From Actinomycetota bacterium (GTDB taxonomy: Bacteria; Actinomycetota; Actinomycetes; Nanopelagicales; Nanopelagicaceae), in assembly GCA_009699575.1 (NCBI GenBank), contig WLNY01000005.1, forward strand, positions 1 to 64,000: a stretch of 64,000 nucleotides of DNA, read 5' to 3'. The notes under the pieces are model-generated. The model saw only the letters and a list, made by a program, of their open reading frames with translations. It made no database searches and was not told the origin of the DNA. Positions 1 through 10,613 of this stretch are shown here, one piece after another. The stretch's first letter is position 1. Each line of letters starts with the position of its first letter. Both the position numbers and the translations under genes were made by a program.

Positions 1-22
1 AAATATTGCCCATCTTGATTCT

Positions 23-1330
23 TTAGCTAAATTCAGCGAGCGACTTCTCTGCTTCTTCTAACCATGTACGACGAGCTGCAGCTGATTCGAGGGCTTCTTT
101 AGCCTTCTTCTCATTGCCTGCGGCCTGTGCTTTTTGAGCAGTCTTTTCGTAGTTATCAATAGCGGCTTGTAATTGAGCAACAACTTCAGCAGCGCGAGCT
201 TTGGCAGCTGGATCCGTCTTGCGCCAAAGATCTGCTTCTGCTGACTTGATGACGTCTTCAACTGCAGTAACGCGAGAATCGAGTGCTGCACGCTTATCGC
301 GATTAGTCATTCCGATTTTCTCCCAAGAGCGCATCAATTCACGAAGTTTATTCTTTGCATCTTTCACGTCAGTAAATGGTACGAGCGCTTCGATTTCGAT
401 AATGAGCTCTTCGCGTTTAATGAGATTGGCACCCATTGTAACTTCACGCTTTTCGAGATCAGCATTTTTAGCAGTAAAGAAAGCATCCTGGGACTTCTTA
501 AACTTTGCCCAGAGTTTTGCATCATCAGAAGGCTTTCCGCGTCCGGCAGCTTTCCATTGATCCATGAGGGTCTTGTAGGCACGCGCAGTTGGAACCCACT
601 CGGTAGAAGTTGAGAGTGCCTGAGCCTTTTCTACGATTTCTTTCTTAATCGCGGAAACTGCAGATGTAGTCGCTTCGAGGGCTGCAAAGTGTGTACGGCG
701 ACGCTTATCAAATTTATTTCGCGCAGCTGAGAATCTCTTCCACAAATCAGAGTCACTCTTCTTATCAAGGCGTGGTGCTGATTTCCATTCATCAAGGAGT
801 TGCTTGAGGCGATCTCCTGTGGTTTTCCAGCTCTCGGATTCGCCTAATGATTCTGCTTCAGCAACAATTTTTTCCTTCTCAACAAGTACTTGAGCAAGCT
901 TTGCAGCTTTGGCTTCTTCTTCAGCCGCTTTCTTAGATTCGTATGCTTCGCGATGACCTTCGATCAGTGGTTCGATCTGCTCTACTGAAGCGGAGAGTGC
1001 ATCTAAATCACCAACGCCGTTAAGTTCGCGAACTTGATCGCGTAATTTCTTGACGGCAATATGAGCATCTGAGGGAACCATCGCTCCGCTTTTGATTCGA
1101 GCGGCTAATAAAGCAACTTCAGAGGCTAGAGCTTCGAACTTTCGTACAAAATATTGGAGTGCTTCTTCTGCGGTTTTGCCAGGATAAGAACCGACTGCCT
1201 TTTCGCCTTGGGATGTACGTACATAAACAGTTCCATCTTCGGCAACTCTTCCGAACTTGGCAGGATCTCCAATGAGTGCCGATGCTGCGGATGGCGCGAT
1301 TACTGATGGTGTGGGCGTTGTCTCGGTCAT
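23..1330 (-). CDS. DUF349 domain protein
   Basis: A 435-residue soluble, strongly charged protein made almost entirely of repeated helical units with Trp-Lys pairs (for example DEWKSAPR, DQWKAAGRGKP, RSWEKIGM), the hallmark of tandem DUF349 repeats. The N-terminal 50 residues form a short segment (GRVAEDGTVYVRT) followed by coiled coil. The start is supported by a Shine-Dalgarno AAAGGA about 7 nt upstream on the minus strand. DUF349 proteins are widespread in Actinobacteria next to hisS/relA-type genes. Their molecular role is unsettled and I assign none. It is transcribed away from the MBL-hisS-aspS run, and its stop lies near the window edge, so its downstream partner is not visible. Confidence in the family is high. 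Confidence 0.85.
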   Translation of the reverse strand: MTETTPTPSVIAPSAASALIGDPAKFGRVAEDGTVYVRTSQGEKAVGSYPGKTAEEALQYFVRKFEALASEVALLAARIKSGAMVPSDAHIAVKKLRDQVRELNGVGDLDALSASVEQIEPLIEGHREAYESKKAAEEEAKAAKLAQVLVEKEKIVAEAESLGESESWKTTGDRLKQLLDEWKSAPRLDKKSDSDLWKRFSAARNKFDKRRRTHFAALEATTSAVSAIKKEIVEKAQALSTSTEWVPTARAYKTLMDQWKAAGRGKPSDDAKLWAKFKKSQDAFFTAKNADLEKREVTMGANLIKREELIIEIEALVPFTDVKDAKNKLRELMRSWEKIGMTNRDKRAALDSRVTAVEDVIKSAEADLWRKTDPAAKARAAEVVAQLQAAIDNYEKTAQKAQAAGNEKKAKEALESAAARRTWLEEAEKSLAEFS

Positions 1331-1501
1331 GTTCTGTCCTTTCAGCGCGTTGACTCCTGATGAGTCTTCGCTAACGGGTGCGCACTAGGGAGCCCCTGGT
1401 GTGAGGTTTTCCTAGCGTGATGAGCAGGTCTTTCGTGCGGGTAAAAGGTACCCTGTATCCCTTCAACGGTGTTATTTCGATCAGAGGGGGAGCGTGGATT
1501 T
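1331..1501. promoter_or_regulatory. Divergent intergenic region, DUF349 gene / MBL hydrolase
   Basis: This 171-nt non-coding stretch separates two genes pointing away from each other, so it must hold both promoters. The only sites I can support are ribosome-binding sites: AAAGGA (minus strand) for the DUF349 gene and GAGGGGGAG at 1484-1492 for the plus-strand gene, 9 nt before its ATG. I see no convincing -35/-10 pair, hairpin or small ORF. Confidence 0.5.
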
Positions 1502-2173
1502 ATGCTGATTACCTCCTTTGCCGCACCGATGTTTGCCACAAATTGCTGGATTCTGGCCACTGGAGCTGGAAACGAGTGTGTAATCGTGGACCCAGGGATG
1601 CCTAATGTCAGTGACTCCGTGGCGATGCTCGTGGATCAACACCGACTCAAACCTGTCGCCATCCTCGTTACGCACGGACATCTCGACCACACTTTTTCGG
1701 TTCGCCCCGTCGCGCAAGGCTATGAAATTCCTGCATACATCCACAGTGAAGACCGCGTCTTGTTAGCTCATCCAGAAAAAGCGCATGGCGTGGATTTCAT
1801 GTCGACGCTTAAAGGGGAAACCTTCTCAGAGCCGACTGAAGTACGCGAATTGAAAAACGGTAGCGAAATTGAAATCGTTGGTTTAAAAATTCGAGCCATC
1901 CATTCACCAGGACATACACGTGGTTCGGTTATGTTTGAAATAAATAACGAAGTATTGGTAAGTGGCGATGTCTTGTTCCGAGGCTCAATTGGGCGTACAG
2001 ATTTACCAACTGGGTCATCAATCGACATGGAAGATACATTAATTCGTCGCGTACTCCCATTGCGTGATGACTTAAGAGTGTTACCTGGTCATGGACCTGA
2101 TACAACTATTGCTCATGAACGCAAAACAAACCCTTACCTAGCACCGCTGATAAAACGAGTGGGATCCAGATGA
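1502..2173 (+). CDS. MBL-fold metallo-hydrolase, glyoxalase II-like
   Basis: A 223-residue metallo-beta-lactamase-fold hydrolase. The metal-binding motif THGHLDH lies near residues 57-63, the next ligand in HSPGHTRGS near 138, [16 protein letters not shown] near 156-171 and LPGHGPDT near 196. This matches the short glyoxalase II-like (YcbL-type) family that hydrolyses thioesters such as S-lactoylglutathione. In a mycothiol-using actinobacterium the natural thiol ester is uncertain. Homologues sit directly upstream of hisS in many Actinobacteria. An in-frame GTG lies 33 nt further upstream, but ATG 1502 is preferred because GAGGGGGAG precedes it at 9 nt and because the family begins MLI-x-F/G. 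Its stop overlaps the hisS ATG by 4 nt, so the two are probably co-translated. Confidence 0.85.
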   Translation: MLITSFAAPMFATNCWILATGAGNECVIVDPGMPNVSDSVAMLVDQHRLKPVAILVTHGHLDHTFSVRPVAQGYEIPAYIHSEDRVLLAHPEKAHGVDFMSTLKGETFSEPTEVRELKNGSEIEIVGLKIRAIHSPGHTRGSVMFEINNEVLVSGDVLFRGSIGRTDLPTGSSIDMEDTLIRRVLPLRDDLRVLPGHGPDTTIAHERKTNPYLAPLIKRVGSR

Positions 2174-3441
2174 CAAAAAAGATACAGATACAAGCACCTA
2201 AGGGTGTAAGTGAGTACGCACCTCCGCGTTCACGCGCATTTGAATGGATTCGAGAATCGCTGATTCGCCCGGCAAAACTTGCGGGGTACCAACTCATTGA
2301 GTTACCAGTATTTGAAGACACGGAATTATTTTCTCGAGGGGTCGGGGAATCAACTGATGTAGTTTCCAAAGAGATGTACACATTTGAAGATCGAGGTGGT
2401 CGGTCTATAACACTTCGACCTGAAGGTACTGCAGGTGTCATGCGAGCAGTTATCGAACATGGTCTTGACCGCGCCGCGCTACCAGTGAAGATTTGGTATT
2501 CGGGAGCATTCTTTCGTGCTGAACGCCCTCAAGCAGGACGGTATAGACAGTTCTATCAAGTAGGTATTGAAGCAATAGGAGTCAATGATGACGCACTTGA
2601 TGCAGAAGTTATCGCTATTGCCGATGCCGGTTTTAAATCTATTGGGTTAAAGGCCTATCGACTTGAATTGACTTCTCTTGGTGATGCACAATCTCGGGCA
2701 GCACATAAAGTTGATCTTGTTAAATTTATTGAAACGCTCGATTTAGATGAGGCAACAGAGGCACGCGCTCACATAAACCCACTCCGGTTATTTGATGATA
2801 AGCGCGAAGAAGTGAAGAGTTCGATGGCTAATGCGCCACTGTTATTAGATTATCTATCAGATGCATCCAAAGCATCGTTTGAAAACGTTCAAAAACATTT
2901 ACGCTCTCTCGGGGTCGCATTCGTGATCAATCCTCGAATGGTTCGAGGATTGGATTATTACACCGGAACTACTTTTGAATTTGTTCATGAGAATCTTGGA
3001 GCGCAATCTGGTATCGGAGGGGGAGGCAGGTACGACGGTTTGATGTCTCAACTTGGAGGACAAGATCTCTCTGGAATCGGTTTCGGCCTTGGAGTTGATC
3101 GCGCGCTACTTGCGGCAGAGGCTGAAGGAATAGATTTCTCACATCTTCAAGGAACCGATGTTTTCATCATTCCATTGGGGGAGTTGGCTATGGAGACGGC
3201 TCTTGCTATAGCTGGCACATTGAGAGCAGGTGAGATCAGCGTTGACATCGCATTCGGAGACCGCGCTCTTAAAGGCGCCATGAAGATGGCGGATAAAAGC
3301 GGTTCTCGATTTGTAATTGTTTTAGGAGAGAGCGAAATCGATAGCCAGAGCGTTGAATTGAAGGAGATGAGCACGGGCAACTCACTTTCGGTTACTCTTG
3401 CCACCTTGCGAGACCATCTCGTATCCGTACTAAAGAAGTGA
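2170..3441 (+). CDS. hisS: Histidyl-tRNA synthetase
   Basis: Class II aminoacyl-tRNA synthetase charging tRNA-His, 423 residues, the usual bacterial length. Visible signatures are the motif 2 region ([20 protein letters not shown]), the histidine-specific loop [14 protein letters not shown] near residue 257, and GGGGRYDGL near 285. The C-terminal 95 residues form the anticodon-binding alpha/beta domain ([11 protein letters not shown] onward). The ATG overlaps the preceding stop codon (ATGA) and aspS follows 25 nt later, giving the common actinobacterial hisS-aspS pairing. Nothing looks degraded. Confidence 0.96.
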   Translation: MTKKIQIQAPKGVSEYAPPRSRAFEWIRESLIRPAKLAGYQLIELPVFEDTELFSRGVGESTDVVSKEMYTFEDRGGRSITLRPEGTAGVMRAVIEHGLDRAALPVKIWYSGAFFRAERPQAGRYRQFYQVGIEAIGVNDDALDAEVIAIADAGFKSIGLKAYRLELTSLGDAQSRAAHKVDLVKFIETLDLDEATEARAHINPLRLFDDKREEVKSSMANAPLLLDYLSDASKASFENVQKHLRSLGVAFVINPRMVRGLDYYTGTTFEFVHENLGAQSGIGGGGRYDGLMSQLGGQDLSGIGFGLGVDRALLAAEAEGIDFSHLQGTDVFIIPLGELAMETALAIAGTLRAGEISVDIAFGDRALKGAMKMADKSGSRFVIVLGESEIDSQSVELKEMSTGNSLSVTLATLRDHLVSVLKK

Positions 3442-3466
3442 AAAAAAGAGCGAGGATTTGATTGAG

Positions 3467-5212
3467 ATGCTACGTACTCGAGATGCTGGTTCACTTGGAA
3501 TCGCCGATGTGGGCGCAACTGTCACACTGGCAGGATGGGTAGCTCGTCGCCGCGATCATGGCGGCGTTGCTTTTATTGATCTGCGAGATGCCAGCGGATG
3601 GGTTCAGGTCGTTATTCGAGACGAGGTACTTGCGGGGGCTCTTCGCGCAGAATGGTGTCTATCAATCACCGGGGAAGTAGTCGCAAGGCCAGCTGGAAAT
3701 GAAAATGCTGCGGTGGCGACTGGGGCAATTGAGGTCATGGGAGATATGGTCACCGTCCTCAGTGAATCTGCTCCGCTACCTTTTCCAGTTGATAGTGGAA
3801 ACGAATCGGACATTAGCGAAGAAGTTCGTTTGAAATATCGCTACTTAGATCTTCGTCGCGAAGGACCGGCAGCTAATTTACGTTTGCGTTCAAAAGTTAC
3901 ATCAACCATTCGTCGAACTATGGAAAACGATGACTTCCTAGAGATTGAAACTCCATACCTAACTCGTTCAACCCCAGAAGGTGCCCGCGATTTCTTGGTG
4001 CCGGTGCGCCTTCAGCCAGGGAGTTGGTATGCACTCCCTCAATCGCCACAATTATTTAAGCAATTGCTTATGGTCGCAGGAATGGAAAAGTACTACCAGA
4101 TAGCGCGTTGCTTTAGAGATGAAGATTTCAGAGCAGATCGCCAACCTGAATTTACTCAATTAGATATAGAAATGTCTTTTATTGATCAAGAGGATATTTT
4201 GGCAGTCGCGGAAAAGATTTTAGTTAATGTGTGGAAAGAAGTACTCGATTACACAATCGCACTTCCAATCCCTCGAATGACATATCTAGATGCCATGGAT
4301 CAATTTGGATCCGATAAGCCTGATCTTCGTTTCGGACTTGAGCTAACCGAGTGCACGTCTTTTTTTGCACACACTGAATTTCGAGTATTTCAAGCACCTT
4401 ATGTTGGTGCAGTAGTTATGCCTGGCGGTGCGAGTTCGGCACGACGTGAACTCGATGCCTGGCAGGATTGGGCTAAAGCGCGTGGAGCAAAAGGACTCGC
4501 CTACATCTTGGTTCAAGAAGATGGAACTCTTGGCGGGCCGGTTGCAAAAAATATTTCCGAGGGCGAGCAATCGTCTATTGCAGCGCACGTAAGCGCTCAA
4601 CCAGGGGATGCGATTTTCTTTGCAGCTGGCGAAAAAAGTTCTTCACAAGCACTACTCGGCGCTCTTCGTGTTGAAATCGGAAAGCGTTGTAACCTAATTG
4701 ATGAGCGAGAGTGGAAATTCCTCTGGGTCGTTGACGCACCTATGTTTGAACCGACAGATAATGGTGGATGGACGGCAGTCCACCACCCATTCACTGGACC
4801 AAAGCCGGAATTTGCTTCAACATTTGCAAAAGATCCAGGCAGTGCTCTTGCATATGCCTATGACATCGTTCTCAATGGAACCGAACTCGGGGGAGGCTCC
4901 ATTCGTATCCACGATCAAAAAATGCAGAAGGATGTTTTCTCAGTTATTGGACTTTCGGATGAAGAAGCAGCAAGCAAATTTGGATTTTTACTTGAGGCAT
5001 TTAACTATGGGCCCCCACCACATGGAGGGATCGCATTAGGTCTGGATCGAGTATGCGCGCTGTTAACACATTCAGATTCAATTCGCGAAGTTATTGCTTT
5101 CCCGAAGACAGCTAGTGGAGGAGACCCACTGACTGGAGCGCCTACTCCCATCACAAGTGCTCAACGCAAGGAAAGTGGTATTGATTGGACCGCTAAGGAG
5201 CCTGGTAAGTAG
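3467..5212 (+). CDS. aspS: Aspartyl-tRNA synthetase, bacterial type
   Basis: Class IIb synthetase of 581 residues with an N-terminal OB-fold ([19 protein letters not shown]), motif 2 ([21 protein letters not shown]), a GAD insertion domain typical of bacterial AspRS (about residues 300-410), and motif 3 ([14 protein letters not shown]) near the C terminus. An in-frame TTG begins 9 nt earlier, but ATG 3467 is chosen because actinobacterial AspRS starts MLRTH/R-DAGSL and GAGG lies 11 nt upstream. Whether the enzyme is discriminating or also charges tRNA-Asn cannot be decided here, because neither gatCAB nor asnS lies in the window. Confidence 0.95.
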   Translation: MLRTRDAGSLGIADVGATVTLAGWVARRRDHGGVAFIDLRDASGWVQVVIRDEVLAGALRAEWCLSITGEVVARPAGNENAAVATGAIEVMGDMVTVLSESAPLPFPVDSGNESDISEEVRLKYRYLDLRREGPAANLRLRSKVTSTIRRTMENDDFLEIETPYLTRSTPEGARDFLVPVRLQPGSWYALPQSPQLFKQLLMVAGMEKYYQIARCFRDEDFRADRQPEFTQLDIEMSFIDQEDILAVAEKILVNVWKEVLDYTIALPIPRMTYLDAMDQFGSDKPDLRFGLELTECTSFFAHTEFRVFQAPYVGAVVMPGGASSARRELDAWQDWAKARGAKGLAYILVQEDGTLGGPVAKNISEGEQSSIAAHVSAQPGDAIFFAAGEKSSSQALLGALRVEIGKRCNLIDEREWKFLWVVDAPMFEPTDNGGWTAVHHPFTGPKPEFASTFAKDPGSALAYAYDIVLNGTELGGGSIRIHDQKMQKDVFSVIGLSDEEAASKFGFLLEAFNYGPPPHGGIALGLDRVCALLTHSDSIREVIAFPKTASGGDPLTGAPTPITSAQRKESGIDWTAKEPGK

Positions 5213-5268
5213 GGTCAATCGGGTAGGCTCGGAAGATAGGTTCACAGTAATAGCAAAGGAGGCATGAC

Positions 5269-5631
5269 ATGGGTCCAGGTGGAATCGCAACGATTATCGC
5301 ATCCTGCGCTTTGCTCATTATTGCCATCGCGATTAGTTATGTGGTTATACGAGTGGGTCGTTTTGTCGATGAGGCTAAGGCATCGCTCAAGGCAGTCACC
5401 GATGAAGCCGCTCCACTGATTGAAGAAGTACATACAACTGTGACTTTGGTTAATGGTCCATTGCAGAGTTTGAATAAAATCACGAAGAGTGCAGAGGAAA
5501 TTACGGAAAAGATTTCAAAGACAACAGGTTCTTTTTTGGATAAAGGTGGACCAGCTCTTAAGATTGCTGGTGCTCTAGTTTCTGCAGCACAGGTAAAGAA
5601 GTCGCGTGCCAAGAAGAAGAAGGCTGAGTGA
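5269..5631 (+). CDS. DUF948 single-pass membrane protein
   Basis: A 120-residue protein with one N-terminal transmembrane helix (about residues 5-27, IATIIASCALLIIAIAIS), a helical middle resembling methyl-accepting-protein coiled coils, and a Lys-rich end (KKSRAKKKKAE). This is DUF948 architecture. A perfect AAAGGAGG precedes the ATG. DUF948 genes sit between aspS and alaS in many Actinobacteria. A second small partner gene (DUF6167), common at this position, is absent here. No biochemical function is known to me. The cytoplasmic basic tail could contact nucleic acid or membrane phospholipid, but that is speculation. Confidence 0.8.
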   Translation: MGPGGIATIIASCALLIIAIAISYVVIRVGRFVDEAKASLKAVTDEAAPLIEEVHTTVTLVNGPLQSLNKITKSAEEITEKISKTTGSFLDKGGPALKIAGALVSAAQVKKSRAKKKKAE

Positions 5632-5640
5632 TTCATACAA

Positions 5641-8316
5641 TTGGAATCCGCCGAGATCCGTTCGCGCTGGCTGCGCTTTTTCGAAACCGATAACCGTGAA
5701 GGTTTATTTCACACAGTAGTTCCATCGGCTTCACTCATTGCCGATGACCCCAATCTCCTGCTCGTTAATGCGGGCATGGTGCCTTTCAAGCCTTATTTTC
5801 TTGGAGAGATCACTCCTGCGTTTAAACGAGCAACCTCTGTTCAGAAATGTGTGCGCACATTAGATATTGATGAAGTCGGAAAAACAACACGGCATGCATC
5901 CTTTTTTCAAATGTGTGGCAATTTTTCTTTTGGTGATTATTTCAAAGAAGGCGCCATAGCACTAGCCTGGGACTTACTCACCAGACCGATTGCAGATGGT
6001 GGTTTCGGTTTTCCTGAATCTAAATTATGGGTGACCGTATTTCATGATGATGATGAAGCTGCAATGATTTGGAACAAAAAAATTGGAATTCCGCTTGAAA
6101 GAATTCAACGTCGAGGAATGGAAGATAATTTCTGGTCGATGGGAGTTCCTGGTCCCTGCGGCCCTTGTTCAGAAATTTATTACGATCGCGGCCCCGCGTA
6201 CGGAATTGAGGGCGGCCCGATAGCTGATGAGAATCGCTATATGGAAGTGTGGAATCTTGTTTTCATGCAAAATGAGCGAGGCGCTGGGTCCGGCAAAGAT
6301 GATTATCCAATTCTTGGTGAGCTACCTGCAAAGAGCATTGACACTGGTTTGGGCTTAGAGAGAACAGCTGCGCTTTTGCAGGGTGTTGAAAATATTTATG
6401 AAATTGACACAACAATGCAGATTTTGCGAAAGGCGTCCGAACTCACAGGGATAAAGTATGGCGCAGATGAAAAATCAGATATCTCACTGCGCATAATTGC
6501 TGACCACGCACGAACATCAGCGATGTTAATTGGCGACGGAGTCACTCCTGGAAATGAAGGTCGAGGGTACGTCCTTCGGCGCATGATGAGACGAACTATT
6601 AGGAATATGCGTCTATTGGGTTCTATGGACCCGATTATGTCTGAACTGACAGTGGCTGCCATTGGTGCCATGGCTCCTCAATACCCTGAACTGCACACTG
6701 AAAAAGCTCGCATTCTGGCAGTGAGTACTTCTGAAGAAGAAGTATTTTTGCAAACTCTCAAAAGCGGAACTGCAATTTTTGACCTTGAAAGTGCAGCAAT
6801 ATTAAAAGGAAAAGGAAATGTACTTCCGGGTGATGCCGCATTTAAACTCCACGATACATATGGATTTCCCTTTGACCTGACTCTTGAGATGGCGCGTGAA
6901 CAAGGGCTAGAAGTTGATCAAGACGGATTTAAACGTCTCATGAATGAACAACGTGATAGAGCCAAGGCTGATTCACGAGCCAAGAAGAGTGGTCATACGG
7001 ATTTATCTGCGTATCGCAAAATTGCTGATCAATCTGGATTTGTTGAATTTCTTGGCTATACGCAGCAAAGCGCTGAATCAACAATTACTGCAATCATTGT
7101 TGAGGGTGTCCTGGTAAGCGCGGCGCAGCAAGGTGAGGATGTGGAGATTGTTCTGGACCGAACACCATTTTACGCAGAGGGTGGAGGGCAGTTAGCAGAC
7201 GGTGGAATGATTACTCTCGCTAACGGTGCAGTGATAGAAATTGATGACGTTCAGGCCCCGGTTCCAGGAGTAAGTGTGCATCGCGGACGAGTTCTCGCTG
7301 GAAGTGTTGAAGTTGGTATCAATGCACTTGCATCAATTGACCTTGAACGGCGTGCCGCAATTTCAAGAGCCCACACAGCGACTCACATGGTTCATAAAGC
7401 GTTCCGTGAAATACTTGGCGAGACAGCAACGCAGGCAGGTTCGGAGAACTCTCCTGGACGTTTTCGTTTCGATTTTCCCGCTACAGGAGCCGTGCCCGAT
7501 TCAGTCCTTAACGAAGTTGAATCCCGCGTTAACACGCTATTACTAGATAATTTAGAAGTGACGGCTCAGGAAATGACACAGGTCGAGGCCAAAGAAATTG
7601 GTGCAATGGCTCTATTTGGTGAGAAGTATGGTGAGCGAGTCAGAGTGGTAAGTGTTGGTGATTGGGCTCGCGAATTATGCGGCGGAACTCACGTCTCACG
7701 TTCTGGCCAATTGGGTGTTATTAAATTATTAAGTGAGTCCTCAATCGGCGCAGGAGTGCGACGAGTTGAGGCACTTGTCGGAGTTGATGCTTATCGCTTC
7801 CTCGCCCGTGAACATGTGCTACTCAACTCCTTAACGCAAATTATCAAGGGAGCGCGCACAGAGGAGCTTCCCGCACGTATTTCTGAATTGATCTTTAAAA
7901 TGAAGGATATTGAGAAGGAATTAGCTTCAGTGCGAACCGAACAGGCGCTTTCCAAAGCGCACGAGTTACTTGCGCACGCTAAGGAAATCAATGGAACATC
8001 AGTGATTGCCGCTGTGCTCCCAGCTGGGATAGGTGGAGATGATTTACGAAAGATTGCGTTAGATTTGCGAGCCAGGGCCACCGATAGTGTCGTTGTGCTC
8101 GTGAGTATTGTTGACGAGAAGCCTGTACTGGTTGTCGCAGTGAGCGATCATGCTCGAACTAAGGGGTTAAAAGCGGGATCGCTTGTAAAAATCGGTTCTG
8201 GAATTCTCGGCGGCGGCGGCGGCGGCAAAGAAGATTTCGCCCAAGGCGGAGGAACTGATTCGACAAAAGTCATCGACGCTCTCCATGCGATCGAACTTGC
8301 TATAACCGGGCAGTAG
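5641..8316 (+). CDS. alaS: Alanyl-tRNA synthetase
   Basis: Class II AlaRS of 891 residues starting with TTG ([15 protein letters not shown]), the canonical family start. Domains in order: aminoacylation core with [17 protein letters not shown] (about 79-95), tRNA-recognition helices, editing domain with HTATHMVHK (about 579) and the zinc-binding CGGTHV (about 680), and a C-Ala domain ending in a Gly-rich stretch. The G6 run at 8211-8224 (GGC repeats) is genuine coding sequence for GGGGGGK, conserved in the family. The start lies 9 nt after the DUF948 stop and ruvX follows 2 nt after the stop, so this is one operon. Confidence 0.96.
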   Translation: MESAEIRSRWLRFFETDNREGLFHTVVPSASLIADDPNLLLVNAGMVPFKPYFLGEITPAFKRATSVQKCVRTLDIDEVGKTTRHASFFQMCGNFSFGDYFKEGAIALAWDLLTRPIADGGFGFPESKLWVTVFHDDDEAAMIWNKKIGIPLERIQRRGMEDNFWSMGVPGPCGPCSEIYYDRGPAYGIEGGPIADENRYMEVWNLVFMQNERGAGSGKDDYPILGELPAKSIDTGLGLERTAALLQGVENIYEIDTTMQILRKASELTGIKYGADEKSDISLRIIADHARTSAMLIGDGVTPGNEGRGYVLRRMMRRTIRNMRLLGSMDPIMSELTVAAIGAMAPQYPELHTEKARILAVSTSEEEVFLQTLKSGTAIFDLESAAILKGKGNVLPGDAAFKLHDTYGFPFDLTLEMAREQGLEVDQDGFKRLMNEQRDRAKADSRAKKSGHTDLSAYRKIADQSGFVEFLGYTQQSAESTITAIIVEGVLVSAAQQGEDVEIVLDRTPFYAEGGGQLADGGMITLANGAVIEIDDVQAPVPGVSVHRGRVLAGSVEVGINALASIDLERRAAISRAHTATHMVHKAFREILGETATQAGSENSPGRFRFDFPATGAVPDSVLNEVESRVNTLLLDNLEVTAQEMTQVEAKEIGAMALFGEKYGERVRVVSVGDWARELCGGTHVSRSGQLGVIKLLSESSIGAGVRRVEALVGVDAYRFLAREHVLLNSLTQIIKGARTEELPARISELIFKMKDIEKELASVRTEQALSKAHELLAHAKEINGTSVIAAVLPAGIGGDDLRKIALDLRARATDSVVVLVSIVDEKPVLVVAVSDHARTKGLKAGSLVKIGSGILGGGGGGKEDFAQGGGTDSTKVIDALHAIELAITGQ

Positions 8317-8318
8317 CT

Positions 8319-8750
8319 ATGCTCATCGGTCGTCGTTTAGCATTTGATTACGGTGATGTGCGCATTGGGGTGGCATCGTGCGACCCTGAAGGAATATTGG
8401 CAACTCCAGTAGCGACTGTGAAAAACACTCCCGATACTGTGTGGTTAGAAATCAAGTCCATTATGGACGAATATGAACCTGTGGGAGTTTTTATTGGGGA
8501 GCCCAAGCATCTCTCTGGGCGGGAAAGTGAATCGGGTGAAAAGGCTCACCTCTTTGCGCAAGCAATCACAGATCGCTTCGGGATCCCATGCATCATGATT
8601 GACGAGAGACTTTCTACCGTTAGCGCTTCTCGTCAAATGCGTGAGTCAGGGAAAAATGCGAAAGAGTCTAAATCTGCAATAGACCAAGTAGCTGCAGTAG
8701 CAATACTTGAGCAAGGATTAGCAATTCTTAAACGCGAGAAAAATCAATGA
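8319..8750 (+). CDS. ruvX: Holliday junction resolvase-like / pre-16S rRNA nuclease YqgF
   Basis: A 143-residue RNase H-fold protein of the YqgF/RuvX family. The acidic catalytic positions are visible in FDYGDVRIGVA (residue 9-11 Asp), GEPKHLSGRESE and DERLSTVSA. The family was named as a putative Holliday junction resolvase, and in E. coli YqgF takes part in maturing the 5' end of 16S rRNA. The alaS-ruvX-mltG order is classic for Actinobacteria and Firmicutes. The start lies 2 nt after alaS and the stop overlaps the mltG ATG by 4 nt. Confidence 0.92.
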   Translation: MLIGRRLAFDYGDVRIGVASCDPEGILATPVATVKNTPDTVWLEIKSIMDEYEPVGVFIGEPKHLSGRESESGEKAHLFAQAITDRFGIPCIMIDERLSTVSASRQMRESGKNAKESKSAIDQVAAVAILEQGLAILKREKNQ

Positions 8751-9772
8751 ACTACTCAACGCCACGCGTTATACGTGTGAGCCTATCTCTCCTCATGGTC
8801 GCAGTTATAACCTTCGGTCTGCATTCTTTGCGCACTGGCGCTTCCACACAAAATGATTTCCCATGCACTCTGGATTCACCTTCAGAGGTGAGTATCGAAA
8901 TTCCATCAGGTGCTTCTGGTTCTGCAATTGCTAAAATATTATTTGATGCCGGAGTCGTCAAGTCATCAGCAAGTTTTTTCAAGATGGCGGTTTCTAAGGC
9001 AGAGGCGACGGGAATTTCACCCGGTTCGCATCGTATTGAGATCCAAATATGCGCTGAAGATGCGCTTAAACAACTCTTAGATACTACGCGTATTGAGAAT
9101 TTAATAAAGATTTCCGAAGGAGAATGGAATTCTGAAATTGTGAAAAAAATGATTGCCGCAGGGTTCTCTCAACCAGAGTTAATAAGCGCCCTAAAAGATG
9201 TCACGCTTCCTGCGGGAATTACCAGCCCAGAAGGAGTTCTCTTTCCCGCACAATATAGTTTCGGAAAAGGAACAACTGCGTTGGAGGCAATACAAAACAT
9301 GGTTGACCGATTCAGTCAAGAAAGCACGCTGATTGGTTTCAATAACGGATATGAGAAATATTCGCAAAAAGATTTGCTAACCATCGCATCCATTATTCAG
9401 GCTGAAGGCAATACTAAAGATTTCACGAAAATAGCTAGAACTATTTATAATCGATTAAGAATTGATATGCCTCTCCAGTTGGATTCCACTGTCCACTACA
9501 TAACTGGTGTCCGTGGAAGTATTTTTTTGAGCACAAAGGCCACGACAATAAAATCTCCATACAACACCTATAAGAGATATGGATTACCCCCAGCACCCAT
9601 CGGGAATCCTGGTGTTGCTGCCCTGAGAGCGGCAATATCTCCAGAGCAAGGTGATTGGATCTATTTCATCACGGTTGCTCCAGGTGACACTCGATTCACG
9701 GCATCTTCGGATCAATTCTTAAAATGGAAAGTTGAGTACATCAGGAATCGCCGCGCAGGAGCATTCAAGTGA
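8747..9772 (+). CDS. mltG: Endolytic murein transglycosylase MltG (YceG-like)
   Basis: A 341-residue membrane-anchored lytic transglycosylase. An N-terminal transmembrane segment (about residues 9-27) is followed by a LysM-like subdomain and the catalytic YceG domain. The key region is LLTIASIIQAEGNTKDF (about 208-224), holding the conserved catalytic Glu, followed by IYNRLRIDMPLQLDSTVHY and YNTYKRYGLPPAPIGNPG. MltG cleaves nascent glycan strands and is thought to set their length. It acts outside the membrane. It sits between ruvX and aroE as in other Actinobacteria and overlaps both by 4 nt. Confidence 0.93.
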   Translation: MNYSTPRVIRVSLSLLMVAVITFGLHSLRTGASTQNDFPCTLDSPSEVSIEIPSGASGSAIAKILFDAGVVKSSASFFKMAVSKAEATGISPGSHRIEIQICAEDALKQLLDTTRIENLIKISEGEWNSEIVKKMIAAGFSQPELISALKDVTLPAGITSPEGVLFPAQYSFGKGTTALEAIQNMVDRFSQESTLIGFNNGYEKYSQKDLLTIASIIQAEGNTKDFTKIARTIYNRLRIDMPLQLDSTVHYITGVRGSIFLSTKATTIKSPYNTYKRYGLPPAPIGNPGVAALRAAISPEQGDWIYFITVAPGDTRFTASSDQFLKWKVEYIRNRRAGAFK

Positions 9773-10569
9773 TTAAGGCGGCTGTTCTCGGTTCCCCTAT
9801 CGCGCATTCGCTATCACCTATGTTGCATCGGGCTGCATACCAATACTTGGGTGTGAGCGGTGACTATGTCGCCATTGAAGTGAAAGCCTCCGAGCTTAAA
9901 TCATTTATTAGCTCATGCGGCCCCGAGTGGATAGGTTTTTCTCTGACCATGCCACTAAAGGAAGAAGCACTTTTGATAGCTGACCAGATTGACCCCCTGG
10001 TTCGTCGAATTGCTTCTGGGAACACACTCGTTCGTAGTGATGGACGTTGGGCGCTGTCTTCAACTGATGTCACTGGATTCCAAGCGGCTCTATTCCACAA
10101 TGGCGTCACTTCGTTTTCATCAGTTCTAATCATTGGTTCTGGTGCAACTGCACGCGCGGTTGCTGCTGCGTGCGATCGCGCGGGGGCAGAGATAACGGTG
10201 GTTCATCGCAGTCCAAGTCGCGAAACCGGAATGAATAAATCTGTCACTAAGGCTTCCATCAAATTTATGAATTGGGATTCTTCCCTAGACCTGCATTCCT
10301 ATGATCTCGTCGTCAATACAACTCCAGCTGGTGTTGCCGATATTTTCGCGGATAAAATCCTCAATTGTCCTTCAGGTTTTCTCTTTGATGTGATCTATTC
10401 TCCCTGGCCGACGATGCTAGCCGCGCAATGGCCAGGAGCGGTGATTCCCGGGATTGAGTTGTTGATTTTTCAAGCCATAGACCAAGTAGCTCTCATGCTT
10501 AATCGAGAAATAGATCGTCCCGGGGTACATGCAAGTATGCGCGCAGCAATCGAGGGCATGCCCAAGTAG
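9769..10569 (+). CDS. aroE: Shikimate dehydrogenase
   Basis: A 266-residue enzyme reducing 3-dehydroshikimate to shikimate. The substrate domain carries SPIAHSLSPMLHRAAY at residues 9-24 and the catalytic Lys in TMPLKEEAL near residue 64. The NAD(P) domain has IIGSGATARAV (about 124-134), and NTTPAG follows near 185. The GTG start overlaps the mltG stop. It opens a block with aroC, aroK, aroB and aroQ that supplies five consecutive shikimate-pathway activities, although EPSP synthase (aroA) and DAHP synthase are not in the window. The Gly-rich loop GSGATAR is the form seen in actinobacterial enzymes rather than E. coli GAGGAS/AR. Confidence 0.93.
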   Translation: MIKAAVLGSPIAHSLSPMLHRAAYQYLGVSGDYVAIEVKASELKSFISSCGPEWIGFSLTMPLKEEALLIADQIDPLVRRIASGNTLVRSDGRWALSSTDVTGFQAALFHNGVTSFSSVLIIGSGATARAVAAACDRAGAEITVVHRSPSRETGMNKSVTKASIKFMNWDSSLDLHSYDLVVNTTPAGVADIFADKILNCPSGFLFDVIYSPWPTMLAAQWPGAVIPGIELLIFQAIDQVALMLNREIDRPGVHASMRAAIEGMPK

Positions 10570-10613
10570 GGTATTAGGCACGAAGTTAGTTCGATCTCTG
10601 CCACAATAGGCCA

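Noticed and set aside
201..560. 119-codon open frame on the plus strand
   Set aside because: It lies antisense within the DUF349 gene, has Ser/Arg-rich composition typical of a reverse-frame shadow, and no ribosome-binding site.
8205..8225. Run of GGC repeats as a microsatellite or phase-variation tract
   Set aside because: It encodes the conserved Gly-rich loop of the AlaRS C-terminal domain, where such repeats are normal.
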